Source: an uncultured Collinsella sp. (lineage in GTDB: Bacteria; Actinomycetota; Coriobacteriia; Coriobacteriales; Coriobacteriaceae). From it: DNA of 19,852 nucleotides. Numbering within the stretch: the stretch's first letter is position 1; every line of letters begins with the position of its first letter. Positions 1-8,073 of this stretch are shown here, in pieces. The stretch is from positions 1 to 19,852 of the forward strand of contig CABUTN010000034.1 in assembly GCA_902494565.1 (NCBI GenBank), written 5' to 3'. The notes under the pieces are model-generated. The model did no database searches. It worked only from the letters and a program-made list of their open reading frames with translations, and was not told the DNA's origin. A program made the translations under genes and the position numbers.

Positions 1-21
1 TCGATCCCCCTCGTCTCCACC
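1..21 (+). ncRNA. ssrA: 3' end of tmRNA (or tRNA-Ala), cut by window edge
   Basis: The first bases fit the end of a tRNA-like domain: the rest of a T loop (TCGATC, 1-6), the 3' T-stem strand CCCCT (7-11), the 3' acceptor strand CGTCTCC (12-18), an A discriminator (19) and CC (20-21). The base three from the acceptor end is a T, which would form the G3-U70 wobble used by alanyl-tRNA synthetase if the missing 5' strand is GGGGACG. Alanine-type acceptor ends belong to tRNA-Ala and tmRNA; the CGTCTCCACC ending is the form I recall for Gram-positive tmRNA, so tmRNA is preferred. The next base is C, so the terminal A of CCA is not encoded. The 5' part lies outside the window, so the identity is not proven. 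Confidence 0.55.
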
Positions 22-34
22 CGAGCATTGAATG

Positions 35-63
35 AGGCTCCAACGCAAGTTGGGGCCTTTTTT
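35..63 (+). terminator. Rho-independent terminator
   Basis: A 10-bp stem, AGGCTCCAAC against GTTGGGGCCT with one G-T wobble, closes a GCAA tetraloop and is followed by a run of T residues to position 63. It lies 14 bases after the RNA gene end at 21 and just before the ABC-F gene, so it most likely ends the tmRNA/tRNA transcript. Confidence 0.85.
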
Positions 64-94
64 CATATAGGAACACAAGGTCAAAGGCGGCACA

Positions 95-2122
95 ATGATC
101 CTCCTGGTCGACAAGATCGAAAAAAGCTTCGGCGCGCGCGTCCTCTTTAGCGGCGCGTCCTTCCAGATCAACCCCGGCGAGCGCTTCGCGCTCGTGGGCC
201 CCAACGGCGCCGGCAAAACAACCATGCTCAAAATCATCATGGGCATCGACAGCCCAGACGCCGGCCAGGTCCAGTACGCCAAGGACTGCCAGGTGGGCTA
301 CCTAGAGCAGGAAACCAACCTGGAGCAAAAGGACACCACCATTCTCGCCGAGGTCATGGCCGCCGCCAAGGAAATCCGCCGCATGGGAGAGCGCGCCAAC
401 GAGCTGCAGGCTCAGATCACCGAGCTCTCCGAACAGGGCAAAGACGTCGACGCACTCCTCAACGAGTACGGCATGGTCCAGGACCGCTTTGAACACCTGG
501 GCGGCTACGAGCTCGAGAGCAACGCCCGCAAGATCCTGTCCGGCCTGGGATTTAAGGTCACCGACTTTGAGCGCCCGTGCTCCGAGTTCTCGGGCGGCTG
601 GCAGATGCGCATCGCGCTCGCCAAGCTCTTCCTGCGCCACCCCGACCTGCTGCTTCTGGACGAGCCCACCAACCACCTGGATCTCGAAAGCGTCCAGTGG
701 TTGCGCGGCTTTATCGCCAACTACGACGGCGCCGTGCTCATCGTCAGCCACGACCGCGCCTTCATGGACGCCTGCGTCGACCACGTCGCCGCGCTCGAAA
801 ACCGTCGCGTGACCACCTACACCGGCAACTACAGCAGCTACCTCAAACAACGCGAGGACAACCTGGAGCAGATGCGCGCCAAGCGCGCCGCCCAGGAGCG
901 CGACATCGCCCACATGCAGGTCTTCGTCGACAAGTTCCGCTATAAGCCCACCAAGGCCGCCCAGGCGCAGGAGCGCATCCGCAAGATCGAGCAGATCAAA
1001 AAGGAGCTCGTCATCCTGCCCGAGGGCCACAAGCACATCGACTTTAAGTTCCCTGACCCGCCGCGCTCCGGCGACATGGTCGTGGGGCTCGAGGGCGTCT
1101 CCAAGTCCTACGGCGAAAAGCACATCTACAGCGACATCGACCTCAAGCTCTACCGCGGCGAGCACGTGGCACTCGTCGGCCCCAACGGCGCCGGCAAGTC
1201 CACGCTCATGAAGATTATCGCCGGACTGGAGCCGCCCACCACCGGAACCCGGGACCTGGGAACCAACGTGGGCGTGGCCTATTACGCCCAGCACGCGCTC
1301 GAGGGCATGACCGAGTCTAATACCGTCCTGCAAGAGATCGACACCGTTACGCCCAAGTGGACCGTGCCGCAGCAGCGCAGCCTGCTGGGCGCCTTCCTGT
1401 TTAGCGACAACGATTCCATCGAGAAGCAGGTTCGCGTCCTCTCCGGTGGCGAAAAGGCGCGTCTGGCCCTGGCAAAGATGCTCGTGGCCCCCGAGGCACT
1501 CCTGTGCCTGGACGAGCCCACCAACCACCTAGACATCGACTCGGTGGACATGCTCGAGAATGCCCTGCAAAGCTTCCCCGGCACCATCGTGCTGATCAGC
1601 CACGACGAGCACCTGGTACGTGCCGTGGCCAATCGCGTAATCGACATCCGCGATGGTAACGTCACGGTCTACGACGGCGACTACGACTACTACCTCTACA
1701 AGCGCGAGGACCTCGCGGCCCGCGCCGCCGCCGAGGCGGCAGGGGAGAGTGCGCCGGCGGCGGGCAAGCCCGCCTGCGCCGCCCAGGCCAACACCCCCGT
1801 CGTAGCACCCAAGCCCGCCGAGGGCAAAAAGACCAAGGAGCAAAAGCGTGCCGAGGCTCAGGCCCGTGCCGCGCTCAACAAAAAGCTCAAGGGCGTGCGC
1901 AACCAGCTCAAGAAGATCGAGACGGAGCTCGATAAAAAGCGAGCCCGCTATGACGAGCTTATGGAATTGATGGCGAGCGAAGAGCTTTATGCCGATCAGG
2001 ACAAGTTCAATGCCGCGCTGGGGGAATATAACGGCCTTAAGCAAGAACTGCCCAAGCTCGAGGACGAATGGCTGGAGCTTTCCACCCAGATCGAAGAGGA
2101 GACCGCGCGTGAATTCTCGTAA
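95..2122 (+). CDS. ABC-F family ATP-binding protein (YdiF/Uup type)
   Basis: A 675-residue protein with two ATP-binding cassettes in one chain and no membrane domain, as in ABC-F factors that act on the ribosome. Cassette 1 has Walker A GPNGAGKTT (35-43), the signature FSGGW (165-169) and Walker B LLLLDEP (185-191). Cassette 2 has Walker A GPNGAGKST (362-370), LSGGEK (449-454) and LLCLDEP (469-475). The charged linker between them (about 240-325, with a KAAQAQERIRK segment) matches the helical arm that contacts P-site tRNA in this family. After an Ala/Pro-rich spacer (about 540-575) there is a C-terminal charged coiled coil (about 575-670), typical of the Uup and YdiF groups. ABC-F proteins resolve stalled ribosomes or protect them from antibiotics; nothing visible favours a resistance role. 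The stop overlaps the next gene's start. Confidence 0.93.
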   Translation: MILLVDKIEKSFGARVLFSGASFQINPGERFALVGPNGAGKTTMLKIIMGIDSPDAGQVQYAKDCQVGYLEQETNLEQKDTTILAEVMAAAKEIRRMGERANELQAQITELSEQGKDVDALLNEYGMVQDRFEHLGGYELESNARKILSGLGFKVTDFERPCSEFSGGWQMRIALAKLFLRHPDLLLLDEPTNHLDLESVQWLRGFIANYDGAVLIVSHDRAFMDACVDHVAALENRRVTTYTGNYSSYLKQREDNLEQMRAKRAAQERDIAHMQVFVDKFRYKPTKAAQAQERIRKIEQIKKELVILPEGHKHIDFKFPDPPRSGDMVVGLEGVSKSYGEKHIYSDIDLKLYRGEHVALVGPNGAGKSTLMKIIAGLEPPTTGTRDLGTNVGVAYYAQHALEGMTESNTVLQEIDTVTPKWTVPQQRSLLGAFLFSDNDSIEKQVRVLSGGEKARLALAKMLVAPEALLCLDEPTNHLDIDSVDMLENALQSFPGTIVLISHDEHLVRAVANRVIDIRDGNVTVYDGDYDYYLYKREDLAARAAAEAAGESAPAAGKPACAAQANTPVVAPKPAEGKKTKEQKRAEAQARAALNKKLKGVRNQLKKIETELDKKRARYDELMELMASEELYADQDKFNAALGEYNGLKQELPKLEDEWLELSTQIEEETAREFS

Positions 2123-2405
2123 GGCCGCTGCCGTGGCGATGAGCGTCATCGCCATCGCCTGTCGCATCTGCGGCATCTTTATGAGTGCGATGACCGTGCT
2201 GCTGTGCTTTAGCGGCCTGACCGCCAAGCTGCAGATTGTCGGCTTTGTCGTTGAGCTTTCTCGCGCGCTGCCGAGCGCCATCGCCGGCTACGGCGTCATC
2301 ACCTCACCCTTTGGCGGCGTTTTCCGCTTGGATTACGCCATCGTGGCCGTCATCCTGTTTGTAGCTGACTACCTGCTCACGCGCGCCTCGCGCCGCGTCC
2401 GCTAG
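2109..2405 (+). CDS. Small hypothetical membrane protein
   Basis: A protein of about 98 residues that I do not recognise. The frame is open further upstream, but the best start is GTG at 2109, because AGGAG at 2097-2101 sits 7 bases before it. This start lies inside the end of the ABC-F gene, giving a 14-base overlap and probable translational coupling. ATG at 2139 is an alternative without a good ribosome site. A short basic N-terminus (NSRK) is followed by a long hydrophobic stretch (about residues 9-52, probably one or two membrane passes), a small loop with a GVITSPFGG segment, then another membrane helix (about 73-90) and a basic tail. Basic residues at both ends suggest cytoplasmic termini. 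It sits directly before a membrane metalloprotease and could be its partner or substrate, but that is only a guess from position. Confidence 0.65.
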   Translation: MNSRKAAAVAMSVIAIACRICGIFMSAMTVLLCFSGLTAKLQIVGFVVELSRALPSAIAGYGVITSPFGGVFRLDYAIVAVILFVADYLLTRASRRVR

Positions 2406-2414
2406 GGGAGCGCC

Positions 2415-3098
2415 ATGTCCAGCAGCTACATCATGAACCTGCTCGCCAGCGCCGTCGCCGTCATCGTGGGCATCGTCATCCACGAAAGTGCGCACGCCGC
2501 CGCGGCCTGGGCACTCGGCGATAAGACAGCCCGTTCGCGCGGCCGCGTGTCACTCAACCCGCTCAACCATATCGATCCGTTTGGCACTATCATCCTGCCG
2601 CTGCTCATGCTCGCCGCCGGTGGCCCGGTGTTTGCCTTCGCCAAGCCCGTGCCCGTCTACCTCAACAACCTCAAGCACCCCAAGCGCGACGAGGTCCTGG
2701 TGAGCGCGGCCGGCCCCGCATCGAATATCGCGCTCGCGTGCCTGGCTGCAGCCCTCATGCACCTGGCCTATGGCAACCTCTACGCCAGCATGTCCTTTGC
2801 TGTGGCGTCTCAAATCATGAACTTCGGCGCCACGTTTATCGTGGTTAACCTGTCGCTTGCGTTCTTTAACCTTATTCCGATTCCGCCGCTTGACGGCTCG
2901 TCTATCATCGTGCCGTTCCTTAAAGGCAAGGCGCTGACCAACTACTACCACCTGCAGCAATACGCTATGCCCATCCTCATCCTAGTGCTGTACCTGCTGC
3001 CCATGTGGACCGGCATCGATGTGATCGGCCGCTATTTCGACGTTACCGTGTATCCGCTCGCTGAGCAGATGCTCAACTTCGCAATCGCCGGCATCTAA
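2415..3098 (+). CDS. Site-2 protease family (M50) intramembrane metalloprotease
   Basis: A 227-residue hydrophobic protein with the zinc-binding HExxH motif as HESAH (23-27) in its first membrane helix, an NPLNHIDPFG segment (48-57), GPASN (100-104), and the third-ligand region NLIPIPPLDGS (152-162), where D160 should bind zinc. These are the hallmarks of the compact M50 rhomboid-like/SpoIVFB-type branch, which cuts peptide bonds within the membrane and often controls sigma factors or clears membrane proteins. Four to six hydrophobic segments are visible. There is no PDZ domain, so it is the short form. The start has GGGGAG at 2405-2410. It follows the small membrane protein by 9 bases. The substrate cannot be told from the sequence. 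Confidence 0.9.
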   Translation: MSSSYIMNLLASAVAVIVGIVIHESAHAAAAWALGDKTARSRGRVSLNPLNHIDPFGTIILPLLMLAAGGPVFAFAKPVPVYLNNLKHPKRDEVLVSAAGPASNIALACLAAALMHLAYGNLYASMSFAVASQIMNFGATFIVVNLSLAFFNLIPIPPLDGSSIIVPFLKGKALTNYYHLQQYAMPILILVLYLLPMWTGIDVIGRYFDVTVYPLAEQMLNFAIAGI

Positions 3099-3113
3099 GG
3101 TAAACTTACAGGT

Positions 3114-3132
3114 CGACCGTGCAAAACGGTCG
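3114..3132 (+). other. Short hairpin between M50 protease and scpA
   Basis: CGACCGT and ACGGTCG form a perfect 7-bp stem around a 5-base loop (GCAAA). No T run follows, so it is not a good intrinsic terminator. It sits in the 84-base gap before scpA, one of the larger gaps inside the gene block, and could be an attenuation or RNA-processing site, or chance. Confidence 0.35.
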
Positions 3133-3182
3133 CAACATGCACCCAAACCGCGCCGCGAAGGCGCCGTCAAAGGAGGTCGAAG

Positions 3183-3995
3183 ATGTCGTATCGCGTGTCG
3201 ACGCAGGTCTACAGCGGACCGTTCGACCTGCTGCTGCAGCTGGTAACCCGCCAAAAAGTAGATATCGGCGCCATCTCCATCAGCGAGGTGGCCGAGCAGT
3301 ACCTTGCCGAGGCCGAGCGCATCGAGGCGCTGGACCTGGACGTAGCAAGCGACTTTTTGCTGGTCGCGGCAACCCTTTTGGACATCAAGGCCGCCTCTCT
3401 GGTGCCGCAGGAGGCCCCGCGCAAAGTCGATGACGACGATGACGAGTTCGACGAAGACCTCGAGGAGCTCAGCGCGCTCGACGGCGACGCCTTGCGCGAG
3501 GTCCTGATCCAGCGCCTGATTGCCTACAAGCAGTTTAAAGGCGCGGCGGCAGCCCTCGGTGCCCGCATGCAGGCCGAAAGTCGCATGCATCCGCGTGTGG
3601 CCGGCCCCGACCCCGAGTTCTTGGGCCTAATGCCCGACTATCTGGCCGGCATTACCCTGCGCGGCCTGGCCGTCATCTGCGCCGACCTGGACGGCAAGCG
3701 CCAGACCTTCCTGCTGGAGGCCGAGCATGTGGCGCCGCATCGCGTGCCGCTCGACCTGACGGTGGCCTCGGTCGACCGCTTTACCATGGCACACCAAGCC
3801 TGCACCTTCCGCGAGCTGCTGGACGGCGACGCCACCACCGAGCAGCTCGTTGTCACCTTCCTGGCCATGCTAGAGCTTGCCAAGCGCGGCTCGCTTACGC
3901 TAAGCCAGGACGAGATCTTTGGAACCATTCAAATCAACCGCGTCGAGGGCGCCGAGGCATACGTGCCTGGCGAGGGCCCCGAGCTCACCGAATAG
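3183..3995 (+). CDS. scpA: Segregation and condensation protein A
   Basis: A 270-residue kleisin subunit of the SMC-ScpA-ScpB condensin complex, which compacts and separates chromosomes. The N-terminal signature, FDLLLQLVTRQKVDI (14-28), and the SISEVAEQYL segment are those of ScpA, where the N-terminal helices contact the SMC neck. An acidic linker (DDDDDEFDEDLEEL, 83-96) follows. The C-terminal part (about 205-255) is a predicted winged helix that binds the SMC head. The length is normal. The start is well supported by AAAGGAGG at 3169-3176, 6 bases before ATG. The partner scpB begins 11 bases after its stop, the usual pairing. Confidence 0.93.
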   Translation: MSYRVSTQVYSGPFDLLLQLVTRQKVDIGAISISEVAEQYLAEAERIEALDLDVASDFLLVAATLLDIKAASLVPQEAPRKVDDDDDEFDEDLEELSALDGDALREVLIQRLIAYKQFKGAAAALGARMQAESRMHPRVAGPDPEFLGLMPDYLAGITLRGLAVICADLDGKRQTFLLEAEHVAPHRVPLDLTVASVDRFTMAHQACTFRELLDGDATTEQLVVTFLAMLELAKRGSLTLSQDEIFGTIQINRVEGAEAYVPGEGPELTE

Positions 3996-4006
3996 GAGCG
4001 GCAACC

Positions 4007-4726
4007 ATGTCAACCCTTTCCACGCTGGAGGCAAACAGCCTCAAAGGCGCCCTCGAGGCGCTGCTGCTGGTGTCGAGTGACCCCGTGAGCGCACCCGCGC
4101 TGGCAGCTGCGCTGGATATCGCCCCGGGCGAGTGCGCGTCGCTTTTGGCCGAGCTCAAGGTTGAGTACGAAGAGGCCAACCGCGGCTTTCAGCTGCGCGA
4201 GGTCGCCGGTGGCTGGCGCCTGTTTACACACCCCGCCTACCATGATGTGGTCGAGGCCTACGTGCTGAGCTGGGACACGCAAAAGCTGTCTCAGGCGGCG
4301 CTTGAGACCCTGGCCGTCATCGCCTACCACCAGCCCGTCACGCGCGAGGTGGTCAAGGGCATCCGCGGCGTCAACTCCGACGGCGTCATCGCGTCGCTCG
4401 TGGATAAGGGCCTGGTGCGCGAACTCGGCCGCGACCCCGAGCGCGGTCAGGCCATCATCTACGGCACGACCAACGCCTTCTTGGAAAAGTTCGGCCTGCG
4501 CTCCACCCGGGACCTGCCCGATCTGGAGCAGTTTGCCCCCGACGAGCAGTCGCGCCAGTTTATCCGCGAGCGCCTGAGCGGCCGCAGCATTCAGTCCACG
4601 CTCGAGGAGCAGGCCGAGGACCTGGACGAAGAGCGCGAACTGATCGATACCGATGTTGAGGACACCGATGGCGAGGAGCTTCTGCCCACCGTCGATACCT
4701 CGGAGGATATACATGACGAGGACTAA
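4007..4726 (+). CDS. scpB: Segregation and condensation protein B
   Basis: A 239-residue protein with two winged-helix domains, the kleisin-associated subunit of condensin. The second domain contains the recognisable core ETLAVIAYHQPVTR (100-113), RGVNSDG (120-126) and the YGTTNAFLEKFGL segment (152-164). The first winged helix covers about 12-80. The C-terminal tail (about 195-239) is very acidic and probably unstructured, a common extension. The ribosome site AGGAG (3994-3998) overlaps the stop of scpA. Its end overlaps the next gene by 14 bases, so translation is probably coupled through the operon. Confidence 0.93.
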   Translation: MSTLSTLEANSLKGALEALLLVSSDPVSAPALAAALDIAPGECASLLAELKVEYEEANRGFQLREVAGGWRLFTHPAYHDVVEAYVLSWDTQKLSQAALETLAVIAYHQPVTREVVKGIRGVNSDGVIASLVDKGLVRELGRDPERGQAIIYGTTNAFLEKFGLRSTRDLPDLEQFAPDEQSRQFIRERLSGRSIQSTLEEQAEDLDEERELIDTDVEDTDGEELLPTVDTSEDIHDED

Positions 4727-5684
4727 CGAAGCAGGGGAAACGCACTTCGCAAGCGCCATGGACAACGCAGCGCCCACGGGCGACGCCCAGCCCGTCTACC
4801 CGCACACTATGCGCCTGCAGCGCTTTTTGGCGCGCGCGGGCGTAGCGAGCCGCCGCGGCTCGGAGGACCTGATGACTGCCGGCCGCGTAACCGTCAACGG
4901 CCAGGTCGCGACCGAGCTGGGCACCAAGGTCGATGTCGACCGCGACCACATCGAGGTCGACGGTATGCCCGTCAAGCTCAACCAGGGTGCCGTGTACCTG
5001 ATGCTCTACAAGCCGACCGGCTACCTCACCACCATGAGCGATCCACAGGAACGCCCTTGCGTGGCCGACCTGGTCCCGCGCGACCGCTTTCCGGGGCTCT
5101 TTCCGGTGGGTCGTTTGGACCGCGACACCACGGGCCTTCTGCTCTTTACCACCGACGGTGACCTGTCGCAGGACCTGCTGCATCCCAGCAAGCACGTCTA
5201 CAAGACCTACCAGGCGCTGGTGGACGGCAACCTGACCGATTGCGACCTCACGCCGCTGCGCCGCGGCATCGAGCTCGACGACGGCCTATGCCAGCCGGCG
5301 ATCTGCCGAATCATTAACGCGCGCGAGGCCGAGGCCGTGGCGCCACAGGGCGTCAAGCCCGGCACCACCGCCGTGGAGGTCATCATCCGCGAGGGCCGCA
5401 AGAACCAGGTCAAGCGCATGCTGAGCAAGATCAACCACCCGGTAATTCGCCTGCACCGCTGCAACTTTGCCGGCTTGGAACTCGAGAGCGTGGCCAAGGG
5501 CTCGTGGCGCGAGCTCACCGATCGCGAGGTGCAAATCCTCAAGGCCGGTGGCATCCCTCCCAAGCAGGCCAGCGCCATGCGCGGTGACAAGCCCCAGGAA
5601 ACCCCCGCCAGCCGCACGCGTCATCACGGCAGCCACGGCTCCGCGCCCAAGCGCAACACCTACCGCGAGCGCTACACGGGCTAG
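4713..5684 (+). CDS. rluB: 23S rRNA pseudouridine synthase, RluB/RsuA family
   Basis: A 323-residue enzyme that turns a specific uridine of rRNA into pseudouridine. An N-terminal S4 RNA-binding domain (about 33-80, starting MRLQRFLARAGVASRR) precedes the RsuA/RluB catalytic domain, with the motif PVGRLDRDTTGLLLFTTDGD (131-150) and catalytic Asp136. The segments YKTYQALV and EGRKNQVKRML (227-237) confirm the family. Start: ATG 4713 is chosen because GGAGG (4702-4706) lies 6 bases upstream; the frame opens earlier, and ATG 4758 is a weaker alternative. The first 30 residues and the last 35 (basic, His/Arg-rich) lie outside the family core. The scpA-scpB-rluB-cmk order is widely conserved in Gram-positives, which supports the RluB assignment over RsuA or RluE/F. 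Confidence 0.9.
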   Translation: MTRTNEAGETHFASAMDNAAPTGDAQPVYPHTMRLQRFLARAGVASRRGSEDLMTAGRVTVNGQVATELGTKVDVDRDHIEVDGMPVKLNQGAVYLMLYKPTGYLTTMSDPQERPCVADLVPRDRFPGLFPVGRLDRDTTGLLLFTTDGDLSQDLLHPSKHVYKTYQALVDGNLTDCDLTPLRRGIELDDGLCQPAICRIINAREAEAVAPQGVKPGTTAVEVIIREGRKNQVKRMLSKINHPVIRLHRCNFAGLELESVAKGSWRELTDREVQILKAGGIPPKQASAMRGDKPQETPASRTRHHGSHGSAPKRNTYRERYTG

Positions 5685-5750
5685 GCAACCCGCCGCGCCC
5701 CAACGCCCGCGAACCATACCAGCACGCCAACCATCGAAAGGAAGCATTGC

Positions 5751-6437
5751 ATGATCGTCGCCATCGACGGCCCCGCCGGTTCCGGCAAGTCCACCATCGC
5801 CAAGGAGATCGCCCGCCAGCTGGGCTTTAACAAGCTCGACACGGGCGCCATGTATCGCGCCGTCACCTTCGCCGCGCTCGACCGCGGCATCGATCTGGAT
5901 AACGAGGCGGCCATCGACGCCCTCGCCGAGCAGATCGAGATCCGCTTTACCAACGGCACCGGCGAGGACACGCGCCTGACCATCGACGGCCAGGACGCTT
6001 CGGCTGCCATTCGCACCCCGCAGGTCGACGCCAACGTGTCCAAGGTCTCGGCCTACCCGGGCGTGCGCGCGGCCATGCTCATCCACCAGCGCCGCGCCGC
6101 CGAGGACCGCGATATCGTCGCCGAGGGTCGCGACATCGGAACCGTCGTGTTCCCTAACGCGCAGGTCAAGGTCTTCCTGACCGCCGACCCGCGCGAGCGC
6201 GCCCGTCGCCGTGTGCTGCAGCGTCACCAAAACGATGCCCAGCCGCTCACGTCCGAGCAGCTCGAGGCCGAGGTCGACGAGACCCTCGACGCCCTTAAGC
6301 AGCGCGACAAGCTCGACAGCAGCCGCGAGGTCGCCCCGCTCGTGCCCGCCGAGGACGCCGTGCACGTCGACTCCACCGCTCACACCATCGACGAGGTCGT
6401 TCGTATCATCGAGGACCTCATCAACCAAAGGAGGTAG
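5751..6437 (+). CDS. cmk: Cytidylate kinase
   Basis: A 228-residue kinase that phosphorylates CMP and dCMP using ATP in the cytoplasm, recycling CMP released during phospholipid synthesis and RNA turnover. The P-loop GPAGSGKS spans 7-14, DTGAMYRAVT (30-39) forms the nucleotide-binding region, and AEGRDIGTVVFPNAQVKVFL (124-143) is the typical core. The LTADPRERARRR stretch is the lid/arginine region. The length is normal for bacterial Cmk. AAAGGAAG (5737-5744) supports the start. The 66-base gap before it shows no clear terminator. The ribosome site of the next gene lies inside its last codons. Confidence 0.95.
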   Translation: MIVAIDGPAGSGKSTIAKEIARQLGFNKLDTGAMYRAVTFAALDRGIDLDNEAAIDALAEQIEIRFTNGTGEDTRLTIDGQDASAAIRTPQVDANVSKVSAYPGVRAAMLIHQRRAAEDRDIVAEGRDIGTVVFPNAQVKVFLTADPRERARRRVLQRHQNDAQPLTSEQLEAEVDETLDALKQRDKLDSSREVAPLVPAEDAVHVDSTAHTIDEVVRIIEDLINQRR

Positions 6438-6440
6438 CCC

Positions 6441-7169
6441 ATGCGCCTGTTTAAGCAGACGCCCGAGGACTATTACAACGCCCCCTACGCCGAGTTCCCG
6501 GCGCTCATCCGCGGCACCGTTTTCGTGGTCATGGCAATCCTTTGGGCCTTCTCCAAGCTCATGTGGCGTTGGAAGGTCGAGGATGCCAATCTGCTGTTTG
6601 AGCGCCAGGACGGCCGCGGCAGCGTGGTCATCTGCAACCACACCTCGATGGCCGAGCTCTTGGCCGTGGAGACGGCGCTGTTCTTTGGGGGGCGCCGCAT
6701 TCGTCCCATCTTTAAGTCCGAGTTCGCCAAGAGCAAGATTGTGCGCTGGGCCTTTAGCCGCGTTGGCGGCATCCCCGTGGAGCGTGGTACTGCCGATATG
6801 AAGTGCCTGCGCGCCGCCCAGCATGCGCTGCAGCGCGGCGAGGACGTTCTGATCTTCCCCGAGGGCACGCGCATCCGCTCGCGCGAGATCAAACCCGAGG
6901 TCCACGGCGGTTTTGCGCTCATCGCCCAGATGGGCAAGGCACCTGTGAACCCGCTCGCCATCTGCGGCTGGTCCGACATCACGCCCGCGGGCAAAAAGAT
7001 CATGCGTCCCAAGAAGTGCTGGATCCGCGCCGGCAAGGCCGTCTCGCTTTCCGACGCACCGGCTGGGCTTAAGCGCACGGAGCGCCTGGAATGGTTTGAG
7101 TCCGAGGCCATGAGCCGCGTCTACGCCATGCGAGACGACCTGTGCGCCGAGCATCCGGGCAGGTTCTAG
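6441..7169 (+). CDS. 1-acylglycerol-3-phosphate acyltransferase-like protein (PlsC family)
   Basis: A 242-residue member of the PlsC/LPLAT family, which transfers an acyl chain to lysophosphatidic acid at the membrane to make phosphatidic acid. A hydrophobic stretch (about 25-41) is the membrane anchor. The acyl-acceptor and phosphate-binding motifs are GGIPVERG (109-116) and FPEGTR (139-144), and VNPLAICGW (169-177) is the fourth block. The catalytic block reads NHTSMAE (66-72), so the normally invariant HX4D is HX4E here (His67, Glu72). The gene begins three bases after the cmk stop, with AAAGGAGG at 6427-6434. plsY and gpsA lie further along the same strand, which fits phospholipid synthesis. 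Another acyl acceptor is possible given the altered motif. Confidence 0.85.
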   Translation: MRLFKQTPEDYYNAPYAEFPALIRGTVFVVMAILWAFSKLMWRWKVEDANLLFERQDGRGSVVICNHTSMAELLAVETALFFGGRRIRPIFKSEFAKSKIVRWAFSRVGGIPVERGTADMKCLRAAQHALQRGEDVLIFPEGTRIRSREIKPEVHGGFALIAQMGKAPVNPLAICGWSDITPAGKKIMRPKKCWIRAGKAVSLSDAPAGLKRTERLEWFESEAMSRVYAMRDDLCAEHPGRF

Positions 7170-7171
7170 CC

Positions 7172-8071
7172 ATGAGCGAGAACGTGACGAACACCGCCGC
7201 GGCTGCGTCTGACCAGGCAAACGCGCCCACCATCGAGATCGCCGCCCACGCCGGCACTTGCTACGGCGTACAGCGTGCGCTCGATATGGCGCTGGCCGCC
7301 GCGCCGCAGGCAGGGGAGTGCACTCAGGTCCATACCTTGGGTCCGCTCATCCATAACCCCATCGTGGTGCGCGAGCTCGCCGAGGCCGGCATTGGCTTGG
7401 CCGAGACCTTGGACGATGCAGTATCGGGCACCGTAATCATCCGCGCCCACGGCGTGGTGCCGCAGGTGGTCGATGCGGCTCACGATCGCAGTCTTACCGT
7501 GGTCGATGCCACCTGCCCCTACGTGAAAAAGGTCCACGTGGCGGCGGAGCGCCTGGTACGCGAGGGCTACCACGTGGTAGTCGTGGGCGAGCCGGGGCAC
7601 CCCGAAGTCGAGGGCATCTTGGGCCACGCCGGCGAAGATGCACAGGTCGTAAGCTGTGCTGCCGATGCGGACGCGCTGCCGCTCAAGGGCAAGGTGGGCC
7701 TGGTTGTGCAAACCACCCAGACCGCGCAGAACCTCGCCGAGGTCGTGGCCGCTATCACCCCGCGCGTGCAGGAACTACGCGTGATCAACACCATCTGCGC
7801 TGCCACGAGCGAGCGCCAGCAGGCAGCCGCATCACTTGCCAACCGCTGTGATTGCATGGTCGTCGTGGGCGGAAAGAACTCGGGCAACACCCGCCGCCTG
7901 GCACAGATCTGCGCCGACGTCTGCGAGCACACGCACCACATCGAGGAAGCTTCCGAGCTCCAGGCCGCATGGTTTGCCAACGCGCGCCACATCGGCATAA
8001 CCGCCGGAGCCTCCACCCCGCAAGAACACATCGAGCGCGCCGTAACGCGCATCAAGGAGCTTTGCCGCTAA
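7172..8071 (+). CDS. ispH: 4-hydroxy-3-methylbut-2-enyl diphosphate reductase
   Basis: A 299-residue iron-sulfur enzyme for the last step of the MEP pathway, reducing HMBPP to IPP and DMAPP. The three cluster cysteines are visible: C30 in AGTCYGVQRA, C115 in DATCPYVKK and C209 in NTICAATSERQ. Other hallmarks are AHGV (92-95), GEPGHPEV (139-146), VQTTQT (179-184), GGKNSGNTRRL (233-243) and GITAGASTP (275-283). Start ATG 7172 comes right after the plsC stop, with only a weak AGG upstream (about 7161), so coupling is likely; the frame extends a little upstream but would then overlap plsC. The first 20 residues are an Ala-rich tail outside the family core. Confidence 0.95.
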   Translation: MSENVTNTAAAASDQANAPTIEIAAHAGTCYGVQRALDMALAAAPQAGECTQVHTLGPLIHNPIVVRELAEAGIGLAETLDDAVSGTVIIRAHGVVPQVVDAAHDRSLTVVDATCPYVKKVHVAAERLVREGYHVVVVGEPGHPEVEGILGHAGEDAQVVSCAADADALPLKGKVGLVVQTTQTAQNLAEVVAAITPRVQELRVINTICAATSERQQAAASLANRCDCMVVVGGKNSGNTRRLAQICADVCEHTHHIEEASELQAAWFANARHIGITAGASTPQEHIERAVTRIKELCR

Positions 8072-8073
8072 TC

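Noticed and set aside
302..1528. Minus-strand frame of 408 codons opposite the ABC-F gene
   Set aside because: It mirrors a gene with complete ABC-F motifs; long antisense frames are common in GC-rich DNA, and this one has no recognisable motif or ribosome site.
3114..3132. Hairpin before scpA as a terminator
   Set aside because: The stem is only 7 bp and lacks any T run, so it is listed only as a hairpin.
5286..7220. Minus-strand frame of 644 codons opposite rluB, cmk and plsC
   Set aside because: It spans three well-supported genes; its Gly/Ala/Val/Asp/His-rich composition is the usual antisense artefact.
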